Source: Cyclaneusma minus
Lineage: Eukaryota > Ascomycota > Leotiomycetes > Marthamycetales > Marthamycetaceae
Assembly: GCA_037179335.1 (NCBI GenBank)
Contig: JAKZHN010000027.1
Span: 1 to 64,000 of the forward strand
Length of the DNA: 64,000 nt
Direction of reading: 5' to 3'
Positions 1-11,379 of this stretch are shown piece after piece. Within the stretch, counting starts at the first letter, position 1. Each line of letters opens with the position of its first letter. The notes under the pieces were generated by a model. It was not told the origin of the DNA and did no database searches. It was given only the letters and a program-made list of their open reading frames with translations. A program made the position numbers and the translations under genes.

Positions 1-208
1 GTCCGTATCTGTGACATCATGTGTCATTAAACTCATCTCTATATCTGCTGACAATTGTTTCCGTTTTCCCCAATTGCAGTATCTCAAAATAGTACAAACC
101 CTTTCTTCCCCAAGCACAGTAAGTCACTCAGTCACTAGACACTAACGAAGGACCAGCCACCGTTTCCTCTCACCAACGACACCTATTCCCTACCTCCCCC
201 TCAAATCC

Positions 209-548
209 TCAACTCTCCAACACCCCCGTCGTCGCATACACCCACGCAAATTTGATGCCCCCCAACAGCAACAAAAGCCTATTACTCAACCTCGGTCTCT
301 CCAACCACTTCTCATCACCCCTCGGCACATAATCGCCCTCATATTCATCATCAGGTCCCAGCTCCTCCGGACTGCTTTTTTCTTTCTTCTCTGGGCCTGC
401 AGACGGGTGTGCATCAAGCAGCACAGAAGAAGCGGGCGTGTTTACACCCTCTGAAACAACAGACGAGGAAGCTTCGGACGAAGACACAGAGGCAGCGCCT
501 GCGGATTCGGCGTCGAGCATGATTTGGGCGATTTCGCGGCGGGGTATA
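209..548 (-). pseudogene. Truncated 3' part of an unrecognised gene
   Basis: An open minus-strand frame of about 113 codons ends at 209. It is serine/alanine-rich, then acidic (a DDEYEGDYVPRGDEKW segment), and ends in a leucine-rich stretch. I do not recognise the family. The frame has normal base composition up to about 548, where the sequence switches abruptly to about 80% A+T. Nothing upstream of the switch supplies an ATG, and the first ATG in frame is at about 520. I read this as the 3' remainder of a gene whose 5' part was replaced or displaced by the AT-rich block. A short intact gene starting at the internal ATG is possible but less likely. The last 60 bases could also be intron rather than coding. 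Confidence 0.4.
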
Positions 549-1127
549 AGCAATAATAATAAAAAAATTAATAAAGGCGAAAAGGCCTGCTTTATATAAA
601 TAAAGCCCCGGTAAAATTAAATATAATTGCTATAAAGGAAAAAATATTAAAAAAAAGACCTTAAAATTTGCCAAAAAAGCCAAAAAGAAATTTTATATTA
701 AAATGCAACCAAAAATTAATATACAATTATTGCAGCAAACGCATAATGCGCGTATAAAAAAAAAGGGATAAAAAATTAAAAAAACCCTAAAACCAATTAT
801 TCGGAATAAGCCGCCGCTATATTAATTTTCCGGCATTTATAAAAAAGGTATACGCAAAAGCTAATATAATATATGCAAAGCCAATAAAAATAATAAAACC
901 CTAATAAATTTAATATAAAAAAATGGAAATTTGGAATAATAAAAACAATCAAATAAAAATTTAAAATCGATCCAATGGTAAATAGCGCAATTTATATGCC
1001 AAAACTTAAGGCTTTAAAAATTAGGCAATAATAAGTTTAAAGGTGGTTATTAATAATAGCAAACCAATAAAAGCCTATCGATTTACGCGGCCAAAATAAA
1101 AAGCCAAAATTAATAACCGAAGCCAAA

Positions 1128-1330
1128 TACCGGACTACCGAAAAGCGAGAGTCCGCATTCGGGAGCTCCGGGGCCCGGAGCTATAAAGGGGGGGACAATT
1201 ATTATACGGGGCCGAGAAGGGCGCCTTACGGGCACCTTATAAAGCACGTGCGCTAAAGGTGCGTAGGAAATAAGCGCTGCTTATTAAGAAAGCTAAGCGA
1301 GGCTTTTAGCGCACCATATTTAGGCGCTGC
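1128..1330. other. GC-richer island inside the AT-rich block
   Basis: About 200 bases of near-normal GC content in otherwise about 80% A+T sequence. It contains a perfect stem, AGCTCCGG pairing with CCGGAGCT around a three-base loop, and several short GC palindromes. A motif GCGCTAAAGGTGCG near 1251 recurs in slightly changed form (GCGCTAAAGGCGCG) near 6484, in the same orientation, at the other side of the block. The two could mark the ends of one inserted element; this is inference. Confidence 0.4.
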
Positions 1331-2927
1331 CATTTTTATTTAAAAAAGGCAGCGGCTATTTTTTATAGCTAAGGAATATATACATCGCACCCTTATTTGC
1401 CAATTTATTTTTAACCACTGTAATAATATTATTATTGCTATTTATATTATAATATAGAATTTATTTTTATAGTTAATAAATATAAATATATTATATTAAT
1501 TTTAAAATATTTACAAGCCTATATAGCTAATAGGCTTAGCAATAATTAAAAAACAATTATTGCAAATTAGCTATTATTTGCTATCTTTTTAAACTTTTAT
1601 TTATTTTAAACAAATTTAAATATATTTAAATTTTTTATTTATTTAGCAAACTTTTGTCGCCTTCCAAATATTTAATATATTAGTTATTTAATATCCCGGT
1701 AATATAGGCTTATATTTTATTTTTTTATAATATTTTTTATTATATTAATTTGCAAGCTTTATAATCTGCATTTTAATAATAATTTACTAATATTTTATAG
1801 CAAATAGCGGATTTATTGATTTTAGGCCATTTTTAATAATAAATAAATTGGAATAATTAGCGACTTCTTTTTAATAATTGCTACCCAATAAAACTAGCAA
1901 TATTTATATAATATATATTTTTTAAAAAAAGGTTTTTGCTAATAATTGCAAATAATATTTTTCGAATACTTTTTATTATATATTAAATTTGATTAAAAAA
2001 CTTTTAGCCAAAATTAAAAAAATAGCTTATATTAGAAAACGTTGGATAGCGGCTAAAATAATATAGAAATGCCCAAAAATAATAATAAAAAAAGGTAGCC
2101 GGGCTTATTTTGGCTAAAAAGAACGCTTAAAAAATAAAATATAGTATAAAAAAGGCTATTAGAATTTAAAATGCCAGGAAATATTAAATTAATAAAAAAA
2201 GCTTTTATAAAACAAATTAATTATAATAATATTACTAAATTAGGATTTATATTAAAAAACAGGTTTTTTTTATTTAAATTATTATTTTTTAATGCCCAAA
2301 TGGATTTATTAAAAAAATCGGTTTTCGAGTTTGGGATTTCCAAAAGGGTATTATATAAAAAACGGGATATTATAATTAATAATTTTCTTAAGCTTTTTTA
2401 TAATAAGGTTTATTTTTTTTAAAAAAAACTTTTTAAATATAGGCAAATCGCTTTTATTTTATTTTTTTTATATTTGCCTATTTTTAAAGAATAATAATAA
2501 TAATAATTAGGCATTATAATAATAATTAAAAGGGGCAAATATAAAAACTAATTATATAAATAAATATTAAATAAATATTTTGAAATTTAATAAATATTTT
2601 TATCCAATAAAAAAGAATTATATATATAGCTTTAAATATTATATTAAAAATTGGCCTGAATTATTAAATTATTAAAAACAAAAATTGCGCTATATTTAAA
2701 AAAGCTAATATAAACTTGCTTATAGCTACGCTAAATTGTTTAAAATGCAATATAATATATTAAAAAAGTTTTTCGCGCGAATATTTTTTTTTATTTAATA
2801 AAATATATTTAAATATTTATTAAATTATTGTAATACCGCTTTTAAATACGCAACACAATTTTTTTATAATATATAAGCGCGTTAATAAAAGCAATAAATT
2901 GCGCCAAATTATAGTAATTTATTATAT

Positions 2928-2932
<5 letters not shown>

Positions 2933-2958
<26 letters not shown>

Positions 2959-2959
2959 T
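2933..2959. repeat. (AT)n microsatellite
   Basis: About 13 uninterrupted AT dinucleotides inside the AT-rich block. Confidence 0.9.
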
Positions 2960-5520
2960 CTTTTTTTTTCTTTTTTATACCTAATTTATTTATATAAAGC
3001 TATATATATTATACTAATACTGCCAATATTTTATTTTTATTACTGCTTTTCAAAATCTAGTATAATTATATATTATATTATTATATAAATTTGCAGCCAA
3101 TTATATAATTTAAACTATTATAAATAAGCTTTAAATTATAATAATATTTAAAATAATTAATAAAATAAAGCCTTTTAAGCAGCTGGCTAAAAAGTGCAAA
3201 ATTAATATAGCAAATAAAGGCGCTAATGCCTTAATATTAAAAAGCGGTAATAAAAGCAAAACAAAAATCCTTATTTTTAGCTAAATTAACTTTCTTAATA
3301 ATCGTTTACTAAATTCAATACCAAAATAAAAAAAAGCAAAAATACTTATTATTTAAAAGAAAGATATTATATATTTAATTTAAGACTAAATTAACCGCTT
3401 TTATAATATTCCATTTTTAAAAAGCATTAAAAACGCAATAATTTCAATTTTATTAATACTAAAGAAAAACCGCCTTTTTTCCATTTATTCAAAAAAAAAC
3501 AAAGGCGAAAAAGTAGTTAATAATAATAATAAAAAATAGGGTAAATTTTAATAAAAGAAAAATTGGCTATAATAATATTTAAAAAAAATAAAAATAATAA
3601 AAATAAGAATGAAATTTTTAAAAACAATACTAAATTAAATGCTAATTTTATTAATACGGAAAAATTTAATATAGGCAATATTGGCGGCTTAAATATTTAA
3701 AATGCCAAAAATAATATTAATATTAATATAATAGAAAATTTAAAAACGCAGCAAGCGGTAAATAGGCTAGTTAACGCCAAAAGCCATAATAGCATTATTA
3801 ATATATATAATTAATTAAAGATCAATTATTAATAAAAGCATAGCAATATTGCTAATAAAGCAAGCGTATTTAATAAAAAACTAAATATAGCAAAAATGTT
3901 AATATAATTAGCTACGGCTATAAATTGGTATAAAATTGCCTTTTAAGCCTTTTTTAAATTAAAATATAATATATTAAATAATGCTATTTAGCAATATTGG
4001 CGATATAATATACAGCTAATATTATATATAAAGCCGGATTTGCTAAAAACCAAGCTTTATTTTATTATAGCAAAAACTATATATATAGCTTTATTTAATT
4101 TTTGCAATTTATATAATTATATAATAATTATTAATATATAATATAAATATATAATTAAATAGCCTATATATAATATAAGCTTTTGCTATATATATTCAAA
4201 TAATTATTAAATTTGTTTTTATTTTTAAAATTAATGCAATAATATTAATAAAATTTATATTTTAAATTGATTAATATAAATTGGATTATTTATATTAAAT
4301 CCAATTAATTAATTTTTTTATAGGCCGTACATAAATAAATAGCATTAATTATTATTTAATTTTTATATTTTTTTTTATAAAATTTATAATTTAATTGCAA
4401 AAAACGCTTATATATAAATTTATAAAAAAACGATTATATTTATTGCTTTTTTTATTTATTATATAATTTATAAAAAGATTGTAATTTAAAGCAATAAAAG
4501 CAAAATTAATTATAGCCGGGAAAATAATAAATATTTTTATAAAAAATATATTTTTTAGGCTAAAAAATTATAAATGCATATTTTAGAATAAAACAATTAT
4601 AAAAAGGCCAAAATTAATGCCGAAAATTTAATATCCGAAAAATCATTAGCTTTAAATTATTATAAATAATAAAATTTAATAAAAATAAATTATTTAAAAA
4701 GATTATTATAACATAAAACAAATATAATAATACCATATTTAATTTAAATATAATATATAATAAGATTATAAATATTTGCTTAAATTTTAAAATATATAAA
4801 AAATTAAAATTACATTTTAATTTATCAATGCTTATTTTTTATTATATTTAAAAAATAAAGCAAAAATATAAAATTAATAGAAAATGCATTATTATTTGTA
4901 AAAAACAAACGGCTTTAATATTTTCCCGGCAAGCTTTTTAAATACAAAGCGCAATAAAAATTGCAGCAAAATAAAAAAAGAATCGCAAAACAGCCCAGTA
5001 TTTTTATAATAAAATAAAAAGAAATTAAAAGCAATAAATAAAATTAATAATGCAGTAAAAAGCAAAAAATAATAGGATATAATTTAAAATGCGCATATTA
5101 TTATTTTTTATATATTTAATATTTTATAAAAGTATAATGCTTAAAAAAGTATTTATAAAATAGCTTTATATTTTAATTGCCCAATAAAAAAATATATAAA
5201 TATATGCTTTATAATAATAATTTGGAAAAAGAAATTAAAAAAATACCAAAAAATATAAAAATACGAAATTATTTATTAATAAATTGGAATAAAGCTAATA
5301 AAAGATTAATGAAAAAATTGGCTTCTAAATATATATTATAATATATATAAATAATAAAATTTTAGCGCTATTCGAATTTTAAAAAATTGGTATATTTTAA
5401 AGCTAAAATATATATATAATATATAAATGCTATTTTAATAAAAATAAAACTACAATATATAAGCAATATAGCAAAGCAAATAAAAACGTAAAATATAAAT
5501 AATATAGCAAAAAATTTAAA

Positions 5521-5540
5521 TATATATATATATATATATA
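5521..5540. repeat. (TA)n microsatellite
   Basis: Ten uninterrupted TA dinucleotides inside the AT-rich block. Confidence 0.9.
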
Positions 5541-6394
5541 ATTTATAAAAAAGAATATTATATTAAAATCGTTTTGAAAATAATAATAATATATTATTAT
5601 CAATATTATTGATATTATTATAGCTATTAAAAGCAAAAATACAATGCTTTAATATTGCAAATTTATTGCAAATTTATTGCGCAATAAATTACGCAATAAT
5701 CGCAAATATTTAAAATATAAATTGGTATTGCTATATTGCTATATCGGTAATAAATTGGCGATAGGAAATAGGGTTGCAAATAATGGAATTTAAGTTTTTA
5801 TAATTTTTTAATTTAAATTAAAAAACGAATTACGGATTTTTTTAATTTAATTGGAATTAAATTATATAGCTTTAAATTCTAAGTTTTTAAATTTCGATTA
5901 AAGACGTTGGAAAAATTGGTAAAAAAAGGTATTTTTAATAAGGTTTATATTTTATAGGTTACCAAGCTTTTATAATTATAAAAGATCTGTTATTATATCG
6001 TAATAAATATAATTGCAATGAAATTAAAATAGTAATTAAAAAAGCATATTAGTTTTAGGTTTTAAATTTTTAAATTTTTTTTAAAAAATTTTAAATTAAA
6101 ATAATTAAAAAGTAAATTTTAAAAAATAAAATGCTTTTAATAAGTTCAAATCAATTAAAAAAAAGGTTTTTAATATAAATTTAATTGCTAATAGCTAAGT
6201 TTTTTTTTTCATTTTAATTAAGCAGGTTTAAATTGCCTTTTTTAAAATAATTTAGCTAATTTGTGTTTTAATAAAGGAATATTAATTAATATTAATTTAA
6301 TTAAAAATAAAGTATTGCATGCAATAATAGGGTAATAGGTGGTTTTAATATAGTATTGTAGATAATGGATTAAAGGAGCGTTGCAACGTTTTTT

Positions 6395-6850
6395 TTGAAG
6401 CTATTATTGGTCTTGGCTGCTTCGTAAGCAGCCACCAATAGCTGAGTGGCCTTGGTCAAACAATTATATATTGTGCACGGCGCGCTAAAGGCGCGCGCCA
6501 CTCTTTCGACCGACTATCGGTGCGCACAAGTTTATATAATGCTATAAATTAAAATACTATATGTTCGCGACCGCTCCTCCGGTCAAGAGCTTCGCTCTTT
6601 CCCTGCGTCGCGGACCCCAAAATGGCTGGCTATAGCTAGCTGGCTGATTATAGCTAGCTGCTGGCTAGCTGTGGCTGGTAATTGGCTGTGGCTGGCTATA
6701 GCTGGCTGTGGCTATAGCTGTGGCTGGGGACCTTGCTTAATAAATGCTTAGTAAGCTATTGCGCCTTCCGCAAGCCGGAAAAGCGGGTCAAACGACCCTA
6801 CGTAGGTCGGGATTTCTGCGGGTAACCGGCAAATCGTTTTTCCCTGCACC
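6395..6850. other. Cluster of short GC-rich hairpins and GGCTATAGCT-type repeats
   Basis: Dense short inverted repeats: GGCTGCTT/AAGCAGCC at 6415-6433, extended by flanking ATTGG/CCAAT; GCGCGC-TAAAG-GCGCGC near 6481; GACC/GGTC and AAGAGC/GCTCTT near 6566-6600; GGGTC/GACCC and the palindrome CCTACGTAGG near 6785-6806. Between about 6620 and 6730 is a degenerate tandem repeat of GGCTATAGCT and GGCTGTGGCT. Short GC hairpins of this style are common in fungal mitochondrial genomes, so a nuclear copy of mitochondrial DNA is one explanation. A structured repeat or a mobile hairpin element is another. Confidence 0.45.
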
Positions 6851-6859
6851 GGATAGTCT

Positions 6860-8100
6860 TTGCCCTTCGGTCGAAAGCATTTTCGACACTGCTAATCTTC
6901 ACAGTAGTATGTCATTGGAGTGCCAAGTACAGCAAACTTAGCTGAACTCATCGCTTGTATTAATCATGTCTATAATGTTATATATTGGAACATCGCCGCC
7001 ATGGCAATGCTAACCACGGCTCTCAAGTAATGGTTCACAATCCGCGTTAAAATATCATAACCCCTATTCCTGCCAAGGCTCCCCAAGGCGAGAAACCCAT
7101 CCCCGGAGCCGTTGTCAACGGTCGCTCTTGCTTAAAGGATGGCTCGCCATTTGATTGATATTGGCTCGAAGCAAGAATCGTAGCTTGAATTACATAACTC
7201 TCCCGGAAAGGAAGCGTATCTTGCGATTGTCAGTGATATTCTCAGTGATTGGGAATTGCCTCGGTGCCTGGGAAGATCCTCACTCATCAAACTCATCAAG
7301 AACGTTCTCGTGGTTACGACATGGATCTGATCTTGATTTAAGCACGGTAGCAGGTAAAGGTTGTAAACAGGAGATTCGGATTATGGTCTGTAACTCGTGA
7401 ATTAGGTACAAGATTAAACCAGTCCCGATCAAGCGATCATGGCATCGGGTAGAGATCGAAAAACAGGAGTTTGGATTATGGTATGTAACTCGTCTTCTTA
7501 GGAAGTCTAGATGGCGAGTTAACATACTCTTAATTCAAGCCTCCGAATTGGGGTACAAGCATGGTTATTCGATTAGAGAATACTCTCAGGGGTATGGAGG
7601 CTGATATTTGGTGGAGAATATATCACATCGCTACGTAGTAACTGCCAGTGTTTACAAAAGCCAACGCTCTGATTGGGTATCAGGGGTGCCCCTCAGAATA
7701 TTTCGAGCTCCCCCGCCTCAATTGGTTACTCCCCCAAAGAGTCGCCAGGAGACTATCAGATAGCTTTCGAGGTACGCAGAAGTAGTCGAGGGTTAAGAAT
7801 GCTAACAAGAAACTTGGTGTCTAGGTTTGAATTTTTTAAACAGCTCACCTTGGGAAGGCGGGAACTATCTGCGTGAACATGTCGGTTCAATAGAGTTGCA
7901 GTCGAATCACTGAAGGCATGTACTGCTATGGTAACGGGTGTGCTAATTGGTTGGTGACTGGAAAGGGAAGGAGGAGCTCTTTGAAACTCCTACTTAAGTG
8001 GTGGTGGGCCTGTGGTAAGACCCCTAGCGGCGCAGTCACCTGCACAGTCACGTAGCTTCATAGTCATACACATGTTTTCCCGCGCTCATTCGAGAAAGGT
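6860..8100. other. Unassigned segment with broken reading frames
   Basis: No complete gene is visible. Several plus-strand frames of 60-110 codons follow one another with stops and frame changes (for example 7155-7400, and an open stretch about 7450-7600), as expected for a decayed coding sequence. A motif of about 30 bases, centred on GGATTATGGT followed by TGTAACTCGT, occurs at about 7367 and again at about 7461, with a weaker third copy near 7170. I do not recognise the encoded peptides. With the hairpin cluster just upstream, an organellar or mobile-intron origin is possible but not shown. Confidence 0.3.
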
Positions 8101-8175
8101 TTATCTGGATTGCATTACAGCTCTGCTCGAGAGAGCCTCCTAGTCTGAAGCTGTCTCGTCACAGAAGCAACTTCC

Positions 8176-8837
8176 CTAATCCATGTCGAATTCCTCCAAG
8201 TCCTTCTCGAAGTCCCAAGCTTCGGTCGAGAAAGCAACTCTGCTGTACCGAGCTTTCTTGTTTGCCCAGTATTCCTCCACTTCTTGCTTGGCCTGAGTAC
8301 TGTGGCCGAGACCCTAGACGCGAGAAGAAAATCAGCATGGTGGTCTCTTTGCGCAATTGAAGTTATCATCGACGGTCTGGCAGACGCAATGGCTGACAGG
8401 GATTGCATAGGGCGTACTGCGCTGCCCAGGTATATGACGCCGACAGGGGTTTGTTTCAACTTTCAGTGCCAAAGGAGAAGGGGACTTACGAGCTGACGAC
8501 AGTAGAAGAGGCCATTGATGGCGTAGTCTCTGACCTGGGGCGTTTCCTCCATCATCTTGAAGGCGAGGGAATCGACGAGCTCAATCCACTCGGCGTCCAT
8601 GCGTTCGCGGTCGGCGAGGAGGGTGTTGTTGAGCGCATCTACGTCCTTGGCGAATTGTACGTAGGTCATCGATGAGTAGAGATCATAGCGGTTGGTCGGA
8701 AGCTTTGGGAGCCTAACTTGGACCTTGGAGGTGATGTCTGCAATGGTGATCATTTGCCCGACACCCTTGTTGAACACTCCGGTGAAGAAGACCTTGCGGG
8801 CGTTCGGTTCCCATGTTTTGAGGTTTATGAAGGTCAT
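8176..8837 (-). CDS. Small two-exon protein, paralogue of the 56.9-57.7 kb gene
   Basis: Exons 8837-8490 and 8313-8176; the intron (176 bp, phase 0) starts GTAAGT and ends CTAG. The product is 161 residues with no signal peptide or membrane segment. I do not recognise a named family. The middle (ITIADITSKV, YVQFAKDVDA, RMDAEW) and the C-terminal segment (KQEVEEYWANKKARY) align with the gene at 56851-57686 (FAKDTDAHN, RMDSEW, KVERYWVEKK), and the single intron sits at the same place and phase. This copy lacks the paralogue's extended N-terminus and its acidic C-terminal tail. A TATA box lies 59 bp upstream of the ATG. Function is unknown. The splice model is well supported by the paralogue. 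Confidence 0.75.
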
Positions 8838-8895
8838 GATTGCGTTGTAATGTATGCAGAACAGTAGGGAGTGTAGAAAGCGAGGGAGTCTGTGG

Positions 8896-8902
8896 TTTTA
8901 TA
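8896..8902 (-). promoter_or_regulatory. TATA box
   Basis: TATAAAA on the minus strand, 59 bp upstream of the start codon at 8837. It is well placed to direct transcription of the small gene. Confidence 0.6.
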
Positions 8903-8904
8903 GC

Positions 8905-9660
8905 CTGGATGGCCTCGGTCGCTTGTTTTAGCGCAGTTGCGGAAATGTGATATGGAAGGATGAAAAGCCGAGAGCCGATTTGTGATAAACTGAGGCCTTA
9001 CCTCGTGAAGGTGCGAAAAAGGCGAGAAGTAAGCGGCAAGTCTAATTTAAACCGGTCGTGGGAAGTTTCGACGGCAACAATATATGTTGCGAGATCTATA
9101 GATGCTAGTCGGAGCTCCATAACCTCAGCTCCACCACCACCTATGAACTACAGCGGCTGCTACTTAATGCTCTCTATATGGCAACACTCCCACTACATCG
9201 ATCCACTATCGGCATTTATATCTTTAACAGAGATTTGACGGCTTGCCAAAGCAAGCTCTAACGGTTGAAAGTGACCCTCGACTACAAACCTTTTGCTATC
9301 AAGTCACCGGTGGAGAGCAAGCTTCGCCGTTTACCGGCGTCAAGCTGAGAACCGCAATGCTTCACTGAAACAGGCTTTCTTATCGAGGGAAAGATCTGCA
9401 TAGCAATTGGATATGAGAATCTTCCCAGACTTGTGACTGAAAGCCGCTCAAGCTTACTAAATCTTGCTCTTGGGCCGAGTGAGTGGTTGCCGAAGCCTTT
9501 GGGTACTCACGAAAGCCTTGAGACTAGATGGAAGCTTTGAGACTTTGGAACTTGAACAAGCTCTGAAGAACCTTTACCTACAGTGGGACGAAAAAGGTCT
9601 GCACCCCTTCCCGAATTCCGAAATGGCAGTGGTCCGGTGGTCATAATGTGCTTCTGTTTT
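8905..9660. other. Intergenic, no gene seen
   Basis: No frame with coding character or splice support. Short plus-strand frames (8960-9238, 9464-9646) show no recognisable domain. Confidence 0.5.
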
Positions 9661-9687
9661 ATCATTTGAAATTGTCAGATTTTCCGG

Positions 9688-9790
9688 TACTTTGGAATAC
9701 TCCTAATTACCAATAATGCTCTTGATCACCGGGAACATCCCTAATTACTGAGGATTTTCCCAATCTCCGGGGATGTTTAGAGGTGAACAT
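9688..9790 (+). repeat. 19-bp-period degenerate tandem repeat (array 1)
   Basis: Four consecutive 19-bp units such as TGGAATACTCCTAATTACC and GGGAACATCCCTAATTACT, followed by a decaying fifth. They belong to the dispersed family with approximate consensus GGGAATATCCTNAATCACT described in the findings. Confidence 0.75.
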
Positions 9791-10097
9791 CTCCGATGTC
9801 TCTGGATACATGTATCATGATCCACGATCCTGTCATTTTCCCATTACTGATGATGCTCCTTCTTGCGGGCGGCCAGCTAGACCATCTCATTAAAACCCTC
9901 CGCGCGTCAAATTCAATATCTCTCCGTCAATTCAAATCTCTCTATCGACTCAAATTCCAATGTCAAGATCCACTATTAACCCAAAACCCACTATCTACTC
10001 ACGATTTGGTATTAAGTAAGCACTTAAAGTCGGCCTAGTATTTCAATCCATCCCGCTTCTACATAATCTGGACCCAGGCTTTCCCTGCGCTTTCCCT

Positions 10098-10225
10098 AAG
10101 TATTTATCAAGTATTCATCAAGTATTTATCAGGTATGGATCAGGACTCAAGTATCTGTTAAGTATCTGTTGAGTATTTAACAAGTGTTTGTTAAGTATTT
10201 GTTAAGTATTTATTAAGTATTTATC
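10098..10225 (+). repeat. 11-bp tandem repeat, about 12 units
   Basis: Repeats of AAGTATTTATC and close variants (AAGTATCTGTT, GAGTATTTAAC, AAGTGTTTGTT) in near-perfect 11-bp register, interrupted once near 10150. No gene overlaps it. Confidence 0.85.
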
Positions 10226-10229
10226 AAAC

Positions 10230-11270
10230 ATTGTCAACCTCTACACTAGACAGCAACCCATTTTTACAAAACCCATCTTCACAACCAGCCGGCAAACTAA
10301 CAACTTCCGAAAATCGTGATGTCTCTTCCGGCTTCACCCTCATCTCTCAAGTGGTCGCCACTCAGCTATCTTGCTCCCACATTGTTCATCTCGCACTCGA
10401 TGTCGTTGGACTCCTCCGCGATCCCTGATTTTCGCGCTTCACAAAGTTGCCGCTCACGATCCACTTCACCGGCAATTCAACCTTTGTAGTCTGTCAAGTT
10501 CACTGCTGTCTACGATATCAAGGTCAGCGCAACAGTTCCAGATATTCCTCCAAAGCGGGTTACATACCGGGGTGGCAACGCCGGCTCTCTCAAAACGTTA
10601 AGTGGGTGCGAGTACTGGAGTCTGTGATAAGTGAGGGTGACTGGATATGTCCTTGAGTACTGACGAAGCCCGTGGGGACTGACGAAAGACTTAAAGTCGA
10701 CGGAAAGCAAAGCCCCGAACTTTCGAAAAATGATCAAGCTCGTGGGGACTCACGTTTCTGAGAACTCTAATGCCTATTCGTCATTGGAATGTCTTAAATT
10801 TCATCACATATAATATGATATAGCATGTATTCAAGGGAGTGTTGGGGATATTCGAAACCCGCCTAGCCCGGATGTTCAGTGGCCGAGGAGGGAGGAAAAG
10901 AAGATCAAAGATGGATCACGGCCGAGTATTCACCTTTCTGAAATCTAACCTGAGAGTTTGCGTCAGTGCCCGACCATCGGATCGAGTTGCGTCTGTTGTA
11001 AAGTGTTGTTGAGTGTCATCTGTTGTCGTTTCTAGCGAGCTGCAAGCGACTCGGCTGCTGCTGTTCATTCCGCAAAAAGAAACCGAAAAGAACAACGACC
11101 GACTGACCTCCTTTCCATCTTTCTGCTCAACCGCGCCCGTTAGAAGAATATAAATGGTTTTTTGTAAAGGCTTAAAAAAAAGCAAAAAAATGGGCTCTTT
11201 GAAAGTGCTTAATAGTATATAAACCTATAGGATGTTAGCAAAGTGACTCGAACCGGGGGTATAGTTACCT
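10230..11270. other. Intergenic, no gene seen
   Basis: Several overlapping short frames on both strands (10231-10737, 10916-11185) without coding signature, splice support or recognisable domains. Confidence 0.45.
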
Positions 11271-11378
11271 GCTTCTCCCCCAATGCCACAGTCGAATTAG
11301 CCTAGGGAGACCAGGCCTCCAGCGACCCGAAAGTCCTGAAGGGCGGGCCTAGAACCATTGCACCATCGGGGGAGAAGC
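11271..11378 (-). other. tRNA-like hairpin element
   Basis: A 108-bp segment bounded by a 15-bp inverted repeat with one difference (GCTTCTCCCCCAATG against GCTTCTCCCCCGATG). Read on the minus strand it begins with a pol III A-box-like TGGTGCAATGG and has a T-arm-like TTCGACT close to the 3' arm, but the anticodon region does not fold into an unambiguous stem and the T stem has a mismatch. A second B-box-like GGTTCGAGTC lies just beyond the element, near 11244. Possible readings are a decayed or intron-containing tRNA, a tRNA-derived SINE head, or an unrelated hairpin. I could not assign an anticodon. Confidence 0.35.
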
Positions 11379-11379
11379 G

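Larger units (their letters stand above)
549..6394. repeat. AT-rich block, probably mutated transposon DNA
   Basis: About 5.8 kb of roughly 80% A+T with no coding sequence of normal composition on either strand, bounded sharply at about 548 and grading into mixed sequence near 6394. Such blocks in filamentous ascomycetes usually come from repeat-induced point mutation of transposons. Here the surviving C residues are mostly preceded by G, which differs from the classic CpA signature. No transposase, reverse transcriptase or terminal repeats can be read. A short lysine- and isoleucine-rich frame at 2171-2422 might be a decayed transposase fragment, but I could not confirm this. Confidence 0.7.

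Noticed and set aside
2171..2422. 83-codon plus-strand frame in the AT-rich block
   Set aside because: Composition is that of the surrounding mutated DNA (mostly K, N, I, F and L). It may derive from a transposase but is not a gene.
5430..5636. 68-codon minus-strand frame of I, Y and F
   Set aside because: Arises from the (TA)n microsatellite and AT-rich sequence.
8115..8459. 114-codon minus-strand frame over exon 2 of the small gene
   Set aside because: Wrong frame: the spliced frame matching the 57 kb paralogue uses 8313-8176.
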